Source: Parasponia andersonii (Eukaryota; Streptophyta; Magnoliopsida; Rosales; Cannabaceae). From it: DNA of 64,000 nt. The notes under the pieces were generated by a model that was not told the DNA's origin, did not search any database, and worked only from the letters and a program-made list of their open reading frames with translations. The translations under genes and the position numbers were made by a program. The stretch covers positions 2,489 through 66,488 of the forward strand of contig JXTB01000006.1 of the NCBI GenBank assembly GCA_002914805.1, written 5' to 3'. Position 1 is the stretch's first letter. Every line of letters begins with the position of its first letter. Positions 46,491 through 58,598 of this stretch are shown here, in pieces.

Positions 46491-48429
46491 ACTGGGTGTG
46501 GAACTTGAAAGTTAACATGTGTGACTCATATTTAATTAGTAAATGGTACTAAGTTAGATGCCTACAAGAATGGTAAGAATGGTGCTAATTAGCATGTGCC
46601 TGGGATTCTTCTATGGGTGACGGGGTAGTAGAGGTGAGTTCTGATGATAGTGGAAATAGCAATGGCTAATTTGTATTGATGATTGGGACAAACGTTGTGA
46701 TTCTAGACACCAAGATCAACATGCACATGTAATGGTGGAATGGCACTTCACTGCTACTACTGCCTGTGACGAAGTGTAATTGGTACATAGTGCCCTTGTA
46801 CTAGGCCAATAATGTAGTGTGGTACTCAACATGAAAAGAAAGGAAAAGTAACAAAGACGCCATCTTTCGTTATGAAAATACACAACTTTCAAGTTTTTTA
46901 TATTTTTGTCCCTTAGAAAATCCGATCAAAAGGGCGCCTCAGACTTTTGACTAGTTACCTATATTTATATGCTTCACTACTTGAAAAGTAAAGCCAAAGA
47001 CGTCTTATGGATTACTACTCACGATTTCGACGTATCATCTTTTTATAATTTTTTAGACTTGAGAGCTTGTAAGTCCCCTAATGATGATCTGCCATAAGAA
47101 AATGAAGTAAAATAACTAAAGGGACTAGGGGAGGGAGAATCCCAATAATGGGCATCTCATCTCTCGGCCTCTCATAATCAATGCTGTGATTATTCCCAAT
47201 GTCTAGTGGCAGTGGATATGTATAAGGAATCGGATTCATATCTTTTATTTAGTTAAAATTTCTGACAAAGTAAGAGAGAAGAATAATATGACTTTTGATC
47301 TTATGCATTATCAGTTTATTATCTATGTCTCCAATAGCACAGGTTAGCCATATAGCCACATTGTAACATGTCTCATACTCTCAGAGTTTAGATTAATTTA
47401 ATGTTGGTTGAAGTAATCAATTAATAACAGATTTCTGAAAGAAAAAAAAAAGATACACGTATACATATATAAACCTGGAAAGCTTGGGATTGGGCTCTAA
47501 TATCATTTAGATAGAAGACAAGGTGGGGCTAAAATTTTTGAAGTGATGACTTGTCGATGATTTATGTATACGTTTGGTTGACAGGAAAGAAAGAAGAAGA
47601 GAAAAAAAAATTGGTAGGATAGAAAAGAAAATGTTTTTCATTCATTGTTATTTGGTATATTATTTGGTATATAGGAAGAAAAAAAAATTAGTATAGTTTA
47701 AAATGATTATTTTAACTTTTTATTAAAATTTTAAAATTAATATATAAGGTTGTTTTAGTTTATTCACTTTCATACATTGATAAAAAAACTTTATCTTCCC
47801 CATTTTTCTTTATTTTTTGGGGAAAAAATATTTATATAGAGTCCATTATTTTTTTTTCATTCTTTTTTCTCTCATTTTTTTCTTTCTCTTCTCTTTTTCC
47901 TCTTACCAAATAATCTAACTTTTTAGCTTTCCCCCACTTTTTCCTCAAACTTTTTCTTTCCTCTTTTTTTTTTTTTTCTTCCTACCAAATATAGCCTTAA
48001 TGACAAAAGGTGAGATCGAAAAATCAAGAACAAAGGGTAGGGTTACGCATCCATCTATTTTTTTTAAAGGTCATATATATATAGGACACCATATAGGGCC
48101 AAGAAAAAATAGATGGCTGCGTAACCCTCCGGAAAAAATACCTACACATAGGTTAAAAAAAATACTTACTAGATTGGCAACCATAGTACCAATTCAATAG
48201 GTATTTTTTTTTTACCTATGCATAGATATCAATTTGGCTAATAAAAATTTATCATGCACATTTTTCAAAAATAAAAAATAAAAGAGAAATAACATTATGC
48301 ACGTCTTTTTGTGCACCTCATTATAGCTGTTAGATCACTATTAGATGATGATCCAACGACTAAAAAAAATATCTACGATATTGGTAAACATATATATATA
48401 TATAGATGTATATATGTAAATGTATCATT
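46491..48429. other. AT-rich intergenic DNA with small foldbacks
   Basis: No gene. 46508-46630 resembles 44247-44330 ('atttaattagt...atgccta...attcttct.tg'). 47590-47990 is made of T-rich and GAAA-rich runs. An inverted repeat lies at 48039-48065 and 48104-48128. Confidence 0.4.
48039..48128. repeat. Small foldback (inverted repeat)
   Basis: Left arm 'agggttacgcatccatctat' pairs with right arm 'atagatggctgcgtaaccct' with one mismatch in 20, plus a flanking T/A run. Loop is about 38 bp. Possibly the core of a larger MITE, since 'aaaaaatacctacacatagg' and 'cctatgcatag' to its right also pair. Confidence 0.6.
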
Positions 48430-49439
48430 GACGATCGCCCCGAGGGTCGGGAACCAATTCCAAGCCCTCGATCATCCTCTTGCGAATAACCAACTTCTCA
48501 CAGGAGCTTCAATTCCACAAACGGACCTCTTCGCTGAATTCCTAACACCCAAAATAGCTAGGTTAGACATATAACTTATCCAATTCAGGTCCAGGCCCAC
48601 ACCGAGCCGGTGGCATGCAAAACGAGGCAAATCTCGACCATCCAATCTCAATTTCTGTGCCGATCACCAAACATAGGTAATATATATATCAAACTTCTCA
48701 ATTTTCCCAGTACATTCCAAAAATGACAACAAAAACACAATCCAACGGCCGAATCAATAAGTCAAACTTAAACTCAAAATACCCAAAAATGACAACTTTC
48801 AATCCGAGCAAAGTGGGGTTGAGATATATATATCTTGATGATCATTGAGACGAGACGAATCTAACTGGACCGGTTGGATGTTGAATGGTGGCCAGAATTG
48901 TCGCTGGTGGCCAAAAATCCGAAACAGCGACTTGGAGGTTTTCCTGTGATGCAGACGCCAGTGGCGGCTGGTGAGGGGCGAGAGCTTTGGCGCAGTATGG
49001 CGAGTCGATGCCGGTCAGTGGCACAGGCGGACGACGGCGGCGGCAGCTCTTGCGGCGTCCCCTTCTTCTTTCGGCCGAGAAACGCAGAGAGAGAGAGAGG
49101 GAGAGATCGAGGGAGAAGAGAGAGAAGAGAGAGAGAGAAAAGAAAAGGATAGGGCACATGGCCCTGTCTTATAGGGCTGTGCAATTTTTTAAAAATTGCA
49201 CACATGTCCCCAAATTTCAAATCTCTATTAATCTAGTCCCTCAAAAATTGCAATTTAGTGCTTCTGCACAAAATTTTTGCAATTTAATCCCCCTAATATT
49301 ACATTTAGAAAATTGGTATATGTCCAAATTACCCTCCCAAAATCCGGGTTTTTACATTCTCCCCTCCTTAAAAGAATTTCGTCCCGAAATTCAAAGTACA
49401 GGTCAAGGTTTACATCACAATACAAATTCTGACTTAAGG

Positions 49440-50510
49440 TCAAACAAATGAGGGTACCTCTTGTACATCTCCGTCTCGAGTTCTCAAGTAGCCTCGTCTT
49501 TCTTGCGATGTTCCCAAAGCACCTTGAGAAGTGGAATCTCTCTGATGTGTAGCATCTTCAACTCTAGCCAACAAGCAAACATGTTGCTCTTCATAGGACA
49601 CATCTTCTTGGATCGGTACATGCACGTACTGAACAACCTGAGATGGGTCCAGCGTGTACTTCTTCAACATCGACACGTGAAATACATGATGCACGTGACT
49701 CAACTGTGCAGGCAGATTCAAGCAATACGCCACTGGTCCAATTCTATCAGTGATATCAAAGGGACCAATATACCTTGGAGCAAGCTTACCCTTAACCCCA
49801 AATCTTGTCACACCTCGCCTTGGAGTCACTTTCAGGAATACGGAATCATCAGTATTGAACTCTACTTCACGCCTCTTTGGGTCAGCATAACTCTTTTGGT
49901 GACTCTGAATCTCTTTAAGTCTCTCTTGGATACCTTTGATCTTCTCAGTAGTCTCTTCAATCAACTCAGGTCCAAGAGTAACACACTCTTCAAGCTCTGC
50001 CCAACACAAAGACAATCTACATAGCCTTCCATACAACACTTCATATGGAGCCACACCCACACTGGTCTGGTAACTGTTATTATAAGCAAATTCCACCAAA
50101 GGAAGATGATCATCCCAGTTCCCACGAAATTCCAGTATACAACAACGTAGCATGTCCTCAAGAATCTGAATGGTCCTTTCAAACTGACCATCTGACTCAG
50201 GATGGTGAGCCGTACTAATATCCAACTGCATACCCAACGCTTTCTACAAGGCTCTCCAAAACTTAGAAGTGAACCTTTGATCTCTATCAGATTCTATGCT
50301 CGAAGGCACACTATGCAAGCGTATGATGTTCTCCACATATAGTCTACTGAGCTTAGTAAGAGAGTAGTCCATCTGCATCAGTATAAAGTGAGCACTCTTT
50401 GTCAACCGATCGACTACCACCCAAAATGCATCATTCTTCCTCAAAGTCTTCGGTAAACGGATCACGAAGTCTATCGTGATCTTGTCCCACTTCCATTTCG
50501 AAATTGGCAA
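49440..50510 (-). mobile_element. Integrase of the minus-strand chromovirus
   Basis: Contains KWDKITIDFVIRLPKTLRKN, VVVDRLTKSAHFI and MQLDISTAHHPESDGQFERT from the core. LVEFAYNNSYQTSVGVAPYE and GPVAYCLNLPAQLSHVHHVF, with FHVSMLKKY, come from the C-terminal region. This is a typical plant gypsy integrase order. Confidence 0.85.
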
Positions 50511-51148
50511 CGACTGAAATAACCCAGCTGGCCTCTAGTGTTCAGCCTTGACTCGCTGACAAGTTAAACACTTAGCCACAAAGGTAGCTATATCCTTCTT
50601 CATACCTTTCCACTAATATTGCCACTTTAAGTCTCGATACATCTTGGTACTACCCGGATGTACTGCGAACCTTGATTTGTGAGCCTTAGTTAGAATGGTT
50701 TCTCGAAGAATAGGGTCATCAGCTACAGCCAACTTCCTACTGAAAAGCAAAAACCCTTCTCTATTAGTGCTCCAACCATCTAACTGCTCTCCATTTTGAA
50801 GCCGGTTCTAGATTGTCCTCAACTCCTTGTCTTGCCACTGACTCTTTTGGACAGTCTGGAGAAGAGATGTTGAAATCACAATATTGCTCAGGCAAGCAAC
50901 CCCTTCATTCTTGAAGTACTGCAAGTTGTAGTCACAAATCACAACTGAGTTCCTCTAATCTTCAAACATCAGTATAGCTAGTGCACCATGAGGCTTCCTA
51001 CTCAGTGCATCAGCTACAATATTGGGCTTACCAAGATGACTGTAGGTCGAAGTCATAATCTTCCATATACTCAACCCATCTTCGTTGTCCCAAATTCAGA
51101 TCCTTCTGAGTAAAGAGATACTTCAAACTCTTATGATCGGAGAATATG

Positions 51149-52203
51149 TCAAAATTCACAGCATACAAAGTAACATCGCCAAATCTTCAAGGCAAAGATT
51201 ACTACTACAATCTCCAGATCATGGGTGGGATAGTTCTTCTCATGTGTCTTCAATTGATGAGAAGCATAAGCCACAACTTGACCATTCTGCATCAAGACAC
51301 ATCCCAAACCCGTCTTCGAAGCATCGGTATACACCACATAAGGCTCGTTTCTATCAGGAACAGTAAGAATAGGTGCAGTGGTTAAACTCTACTTCAACCT
51401 GACAAAAGTTTCTTCACTTTCGTGATCCTAAACAAACTTGATGTCCTTCCTGGTCAACTTTGTCAAAGGCAAAGCAATTCTCGAGAAATCTTGCAGAAAA
51501 TGACGGTAGTAGCCTACCAATCGAAGGAAACTACGTACCTCCATCACATTTCTCGGTCTTTCCCATTCTAGAACAGCTTCGATCTTAGCGAGATCGACTG
51601 AAATACCTCTATGGAAATCACATGGCCTAAGAACTTCACTTTTGACATCCAAAAGTCACACTTCGATTTCTTGGCATACAACCAATGATCTTTCAAGGTC
51701 TTGAGTACTATCCTTAGATGTTCGGCTTGCTCTTTTCGAGTTTTGGAATACACCAGGATGTCATCGATGAACACATCCACAAAACGATCCAAAAATGGCC
51801 TGAAAATCTAATTCATGAGATCCATAAATGCTGCGGGAGTATTCGTCAAACCAAATGGCATCACCAGAAACTCAAAATGACCATATCGAGTTCTGAATGC
51901 TGTCTTAGGTATATCATCCTCTCTTATCTTCTACTGATGATAACTAGATCTCAAATTGTTCTTAGAGAATAATCTTGAACCACCGAGTTGATCAAATAAC
52001 TCATCTATCCTTAGCAAAGGATACTTTTTCTTCACTGTCAACTGGTTCAACTTTCGGTAATCCACACAAAGTCTCAACGAACCATCAGCTTTCTTTGCAA
52101 ACAAAACAGGAGCACCCCAAGGAGAAGTGCTACTGTGAATAAAGCCCTTGGAAAGCAAATCGTCCAACTGTTCTCTTAATTCTTCCATCTCAGTAGGTGT
52201 CAT
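51149..52203 (-). mobile_element. Reverse transcriptase and RNase H of the minus-strand chromovirus
   Basis: RT N-terminal region [19 protein letters not shown], then [20 protein letters not shown]. Catalytic [19 protein letters not shown], then the connection [20 protein letters not shown]. RNase H start [20 protein letters not shown]. Confidence 0.85.
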
Positions 52204-52341
52204 GCGATAGGCTGGAATAGAAACTGGCTGAGCTCTAGGAACTAGTTCAATAGAGGACTCGATCTATCTATCTAGTGGTAACCTCGGTAAGTCTTCAGGA
52301 AACACTTCCGAATACTCACACACCACCGAAATCCATAGGTC

Positions 52342-54043
52342 TTAATCGTCTGTCCTCACCTTGCCATCCATGGCAAATAAGTTCTTATAACACTCAAGTT
52401 TCTTTCTTCCACCCATACACGCTTTCAGAACAGGACTAGGCTTCAACGGACTCATCCCAGCCTGATAGACAATAGGATATCCATCACTAGGAAAAAGAGT
52501 CACCCGCTTCATACAACAGTCCACAACTGCTCGATATTTCGACAATCAATCCATACCGAGTATTACGTCATACTGTCCCATCGGCAACACAATCAAATCA
52601 GCAAGAAGCTTCCTATCACCAATCACAACCCGACAAGACTTACACACACTAGACACATTGGTTACTCCTCCCAAAGGTGTACCCAACATCAATACATAAT
52701 CCAAATCAAAAAATTCCAACCCCAATAGTTGAGCAAATAATAAGAATATGAATGAATGAGATGCACCAGTATCAAATAAAAAATGTACCCAAGAGTTTGA
52801 AAGAAGGATCATACTGTCAACAACACCTCAGTCGGTACGATCTTGAGTGTCGTTTGCCCCAGTAAAAGTATAGGCTTGGCCAGTCACCTTCCCTTTCCCC
52901 TTGTTGCCTCTCCTCTGACCATGACAGCTACTGCTGGATCCTGAACCACTACTGCCATATCTACGGCCACCCTGACTCTCTGAGGCCTAAAGAGTCTTAA
53001 AGTTTTGAGTAAAATCCTGAGGGCGGTACTGATGCTGATAAGTTTGAGGGGAAGTAAAAGCTTGCAAAGCACCCTATGACTGTTGTGGCCTCGCTTGAGT
53101 GTTCTGATAAAAAATAGAACCGGACTGGCTCCTCTGCAGTCCTCCTTAAGAAGGAGGTGATTTCTGCAGACGGTTGGCACACTCTTTCTTTCGATGACCC
53201 GGCTGGCCACAAACAAAACATCCTCCATACGGACTGCCTCTGCCACCCCCTGAAGAACCACTGTTGTTTGAGCTCCCATTGTTCGGAATACCTTGGGCTG
53301 ACCACTGCCCTTGGTTCCTTCTGGTGGCTTTCCTATCATTACCTCTCTGTTGGTTCCTCCTGGAATCCAATCCTTCTTCGATGGCCTCTTCCTGCTGGGT
53401 AGTCACTGCAATCTCAGGAAGAGTACAGAAAGTCTGAGTACCAATCCTGTTGAAAATTTTCCGATTCAGACGAATCCTGAACTTGGCAAGTTGGTATTTC
53501 TCACTCATATCCAGTCCAAGAGCAATACTTGCCAACTCAGTGAACTCTATCAGGTACTCATTTACCGTTCTGTTACCTTGAATTAACGTCTCAAACTGGT
53601 TTACAACTTCATCCTGTTGATCCTCATTGGCTTACTGGGTCTTAAAAATCCGCTCAAAGTCTTCCCAAGTCAAGCCTACTACATTTTGCATCTGTTCCAC
53701 TGTTTCCTACCAACGAATGGCACTCCCCGTCAAATGGGTAACAACAAACATAGCCCAAAACTTAACCGGAGTACCAAGAGCCCGAAAGTGCCTCTCCATC
53801 TCACGCAACCAAGTAATTACCGTGAGAGCTTCTGGTCTACCATCAAACTGCCCTAGCTGAAGATGCATGAACCGTTGGAGATGATCAGCCTGATCTAACT
53901 GACGTTCCCTCGGAGCTGGAGGCTGATAGTCTGGATTGCTCATCTGGACGAATGCCTACTGCATTGCCTTGATCAGATGAGTGAAATCCAGACGAGGAGG
54001 TTCGGTACCCGGCTGGTGCCTCAGAACTCTTCTAGAAGGCATC
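52342..54043 (-). mobile_element. Gag and protease of the minus-strand chromovirus
   Basis: Gag has LQRFMHLQLGQFDGRPEAL and a zinc knuckle near 53200 (CFVCGQPGHRKKEC). The protease shows HFLFDTGASHSFIF with the D-T-G-A active site and ends YDVILGMD. Order and motifs are those of a plant gypsy element. Confidence 0.82.
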
Positions 54044-54176
54044 GTTACAAGTCTGAAACAATATGCCAAACTGTTTGTGAGATAATGATGCATGCTTGTC
54101 ATAAAAACAACTTCAATCTAGTTTAATGGTGATACGTCCGAGCTGTTAAACTCAAAGCTCTAGTAGCAAAACATTC

Positions 54177-54940
54177 TGTCACGAACCAAAACCTGGGCCA
54201 GTGGTAGAAGGGGAATTTCAAAAGGTGGGAAATTCCTTGATTTATTTTGAAAAGTGTCAAAAGTTCTAGTTTTTATATAAACGGTCCATTTAAATAAAAT
54301 AATCGGAATTCCATCTCGTGAACCACTCCCACAGTTCGTATGCATCATTAAACATAGACTGAATAATAATTAAAAATCACAAAGTCACATAAAAGCCCAA
54401 ACATCACCATCATCCACAACAAAAGTCAAATACCAGAATAGCATACATAAGTTCACATACAAAAAAAAAATAGTAATCTTAGTTCAATGCTAATACAAAA
54501 CCCAAATAGTCCAAAGACCATGACAACAAACTCCTAGCATTACCAAGAGACGAACTGCAATCCAGATGACCTCTTACTCCTTTTGACCACCAAGATCATA
54601 CTGGACACCACCTGAGGAAGTAGGGGGTGAGCATAAAATGCCCAGTAGAAAAAATAATTACCTCGATCGAAAACATTTTAGTGATGGGGAATTCCTGCAT
54701 GGTTAGTTTTGTCCAAAACATACATATATATATAATCCAAACCGGAAATCCATATATATATATAAACAGTGTAATCAAAACCATTCAATCCATATGCACA
54801 TGACACAAATCAACCCATACCCATGAGCTCTCAAAACTTTAGTCCTTCTGCACAAAACTTTTGCAATTTAATCCCCCCAATATTATATCCGGAAAGTTGG
54901 TAAATGTCCAAATTACCCTCCCAAAATCCAGATTTTTACA
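54177..54940 (-). repeat. 5' LTR of the minus-strand chromovirus
   Basis: 764 bp, TGTCACGAACC...TTTTTACA on the plus strand, i.e. TGTAAAAATC...TCGTGACA in element direction. It contains the LTR-typical 'ggtgagcataaaatgcccag'. Adjacent 'gctctagtagca' (54158-54169) is a worn tRNA-Met-type PBS complement. Confidence 0.7.
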
Positions 54941-55510
54941 ACAGGGTTCAAGCTTCACTTAGAATTTTCAGACTTCATAAGCTTCTTATAATCAGGGAGG
55001 ACTCGGATACACTAGCACTAGTCTAAGAGTTAGCAACAGCCGACCTGGCTAAGGGAGAGGGAATAGAGAGAAAGAAAAAGTTATTGGTCAAGCCTTCACT
55101 GTCACCGGAGTAGAGGATGCTCGTGAATCAACTGACAAGGGTGTTATTAATGGAATGATTCTCATCTCACACTCTTGGGTATATGTTTTGTTTGATATTG
55201 GTGCTACGCATTCTTTTATATCCTTACTATTTGCATAATTATTGGGATTACAATATTCTGTGTAGATTCTGTTTTGACTTTGGGTTCACCAATAGGTAGA
55301 GTAGCTAAGGTCTCTACTGTGTGTCGTGATTGTCTTATCTTGATTGACAGTAGAGAATTATTAGTTGATTAAATTGTATTGCCTATGCAACAATTTGATG
55401 TGATTCTCGGTATGGACTGGTTATCCAGATATCGAGCCAACATTAATTGTTTCAAGAAGAGAGCTATTCTTTTGCTTGAGGATGGATGTCCTGTTATTTA
55501 TCAAGTTTGA

Positions 55511-56357
55511 TTGAATCCTTTGAAACCATGTCCTATTTTGAAATCATTCACAGGTGGAACAAAGAAACTCGAGTATTATGGGAATTTGTTTGCCGTCAGT
55601 GGTGATGTGAGAACTGACAATCAATACCCTTGGGTATCAATGGTTAGCGAGTTTCTAGATGTTTTTTTGGAGGATTTACTAGGGCTACCACCTAATAGGG
55701 AGGCTGAGTTCTATATTGATTTGATTCCCAGAGCCTAGCCAGCTTCTTTTCCAACCTATCACATGGCTCTAGTAGAAATGACTGAGTTGAGAAGTCAGTT
55801 GGATGATCTTTTGTTAAAAGGCATTCATCAAGAACAATACTTCTCCATAGGGTATGCCTGTATTATTTGCTAAGAAAGTTGATAGTACGCTCAGACTTTG
55901 TGTTGACTATTGACGACTGAATCAGCTTATTGTAAAAGACAAATATCCTCTACTAAGGATTAATGAGTTATTCGATAAACTGGGTGGATCTAAATTCTTT
56001 TCCAAAATCGATGTTAGATCAGGTTATCACTAGTTGAAGATTTGAGAAGAAAACATACCAAACACTGCATTCAGGACTCGTTATAGTCACTTTGAGTACT
56101 TGGTTATGCCATTTGGTCTGACTAATGCCCCTACAGCCTTCATGGATATCATAAACAAAATTTTTAGACCTTATCTAGATCAGTTTGTAGTTGTTTTCAT
56201 TGACGACATCTTGATATATTCGAAGACTCGAGAGGAGTATGCTGAACATTTGAGGACCTTACTTCAAATTTTAAGAGATCATCAATTGTATGTCAAGAGA
56301 TCCAAATGTAACTTTTGGACAATAGAAGTGAAATTCTTAGGGCATGTGATTTGTTAA
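55511..56357 (+). mobile_element. Reverse transcriptase remnant, plus-strand chromovirus
   Basis: Leader part [20 protein letters not shown] and [20 protein letters not shown], then [40 protein letters not shown] and [20 protein letters not shown]. Same clade as the minus-strand neighbour. Confidence 0.85.
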
Positions 56358-57199
56358 GGGGGGGTATTTTAGTCGACCCTGCTAAGATTGAATCTATTCT
56401 AAAGTAGGAAAGACCAAAGAATGTAACTGAGATTAGAAGTTTTCTCGGTTTACCGGGCTACTATCGTCATTTTGTGGAGATTTTCTTGAGAATTGCCTTG
56501 CCTTTGACAAAATTAACAAGAAAAGATATCAAGTTCAGTTGGGATAATGATCGTGAAGAAGCCTTTATGGAACTAAAGAAGATATTAACAACAACACCTA
56601 TTTTACTGTTCCTAACAGTAATGAACCTTATGTTTTGTACACTGATACTTCCAGTTCTGGTTTGGAATGTGTCTTGATGCAGAATGGCAAAGTAGTGGCT
56701 TATGCTTCTCGTCAGTTGAAGCCACACGAGAAGAATTACCCTACTCATGACCTGGAATTTGTAGCGGTGATTTTTCGCTCTCAAGATTTAGAGATGTTAT
56801 CTATATAGTGTGAAGTTTAATGTGTTCTCTAATCACAAGAGTTTGAAGTACCTTTTCACTCAATGTGATTTGAACTTGAGGCAACGTAGATGGGTTAAAT
56901 ACTTAGAAGATTATGACTTCAAACTATAATACTATCCTGGCAAAGCTAATGTTGTAGTTGATACTTTGAGCTGAAAACCTCATGGTATCTTAGCTGCACT
57001 TATTTTTCAGGAATGGAAGAACTCAGTGGCAATTGGTGAGTACGATTTATAGTACTTTGAGTCTGGCAATGCTACTTATCTCAATAATATTGTGGCTACA
57101 CCAACACTTTTCTAGACTATACAACAAAGTCAATGGCAAGATCAAGAGTTGAGGACGATCTAGTATCAACTCCATAATGGTGAACAACTAGAAGGTTAG

Positions 57200-58510
57200 A
57201 ATACAAAAGAGAAGGATTTTTGTTTTTCAGAGGAAAGCCAATTGTAGCCAATGATTGTCATCTCAAAGAAACTATTCTCATTGAAGCTCATAAGTCCAAA
57301 TTTGCAGTGCATCCTGGTACTACAAAGATGTACCATGATATGAAAAGACAGTATTAGTGGAAATGTATGAAGCATGATGTAGCTACTTTTGTAGCTAAGT
57401 GCATAACATATCAACAAGTCAAGGCCGAACACCAGAGGCCAGCTGGACTACTACAGTCTTTACCCATATCAGAGTGGAAATAGGATAAGATCACAATAGA
57501 CTTTGTGATGGGTTTGCCAATGACTCAGAGAAAGAATGATACAGTTTAAGTGATAGTTGATCGAATAGCAAAGGATGCTCATTTCATACCGAGTAAGTCT
57601 GATTTTTCACTCAACAAACTTAGCCGTCTCAACATTGATAATATCGTTAGATTGCATGGAGTGCCATCAAGTATAGTTTCTGACAGAAACCCAAGATTTA
57701 CATCTAAGTTCTGGAGAGCTTTGGGAACAAAACTGAATCTCAGTACAGTTCATCATCCTCAAACAGATGACCAATCTGAGAGGACTATCTAGATTGTAGA
57801 GGACATGCTTCACTCTTATATACTGGATTTTAGTGGAAGCTGGGATGATCATCTATCATTGGTGGAATTTGCTTATAATAACAGCTACCGAGCTAGTCTT
57901 GGCATGGCTCTATATAAAGTATTAAATGGGAGACCATATAGATCACCCTTGTGTTGGGCTGATGCAGAGGAGCATGTTACCATTGGGCCAGAATTGATAC
58001 AAGAGACTACTGAGAAAATTTCCAAGATTCAAGAAAGAGTCAAGGTTATGCAGAGTCATCAGAAAAGCTATACGGATCCAATGAGATGTGACGTAGAGTT
58101 CAAAGTTGGTGATCAAGTATTCTTGAAAGTTAGGCCAAGGCATTGGATCACTAGATTTGGACTAAAAGGAAAATTGGTTCTGAGGTATATTGAACCATTC
58201 GAAATTACTGCTAGAATTGGGCCAGTAGCATATCGATTGGATTTGCCTCCACAATTGGGCCGAGTACACAATGTTTTTTATGTCTCGATGCTCAAAAAGT
58301 ATGTGCCTGACCCATCGCATGTCATCCAGTATGCAGAAGTGCCATTACAAAAAGATGTAACATATGAGGAATAACCATTTCGAATACTGGGACGAGAGCT
58401 TAAAGTGCTTCGAAATAGAGAGATACCGCTTATCAAGGTTCTCTGGTAATATCACAAGAAAGACGAAGCTACTTGAGAGCTTGAGATAGAAATGTACAAA
58501 AATATCCTCA
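57200..58510 (+). mobile_element. Integrase and chromodomain-like tail, plus-strand chromovirus
   Basis: Core: [40 protein letters not shown], then LVEFAYNNSYRASLG. C-terminal region: KVGDQVFLKVRPRHWITRFG, GPVAYRLDLPPQLGRVHNVF and FYVSMLKKY. The stretch after 58375 reads ELKVLRNREIPLIKVLW, close to plant chromovirus chromodomains. Confidence 0.85.
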
Positions 58511-58598
58511 TTTGTTTAATTTTCAACTTGAAGTTATACTTTCACCCTTGTTTTGTATTCGAATTTCGGGACGAAACTCCTTTGAGAGGGAAGGAAGA

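Larger units (their letters stand above)
48430..54940 (-). mobile_element. Ty3/gypsy chromovirus-like element (Tekay/Del group), minus strand
   Basis: Broken fossil. In element direction: 5' LTR (54177-54940), a diverged tRNA-Met-type PBS, gag (54043-52870), protease (52812-52342), reverse transcriptase (52203-51428), RNase H (51337-51149), integrase (50510-49440), a polypurine tract (about 49357-49370), and 3' LTR ending in TACA at 49356. The left limit (about 48430) is approximate. The two LTRs can be matched by eye only over roughly 100 bp at one end, so age cannot be judged from them. Many breaks. The integrase tail has residues like a chromodomain, pointing to the chromovirus clade. Confidence 0.78.
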
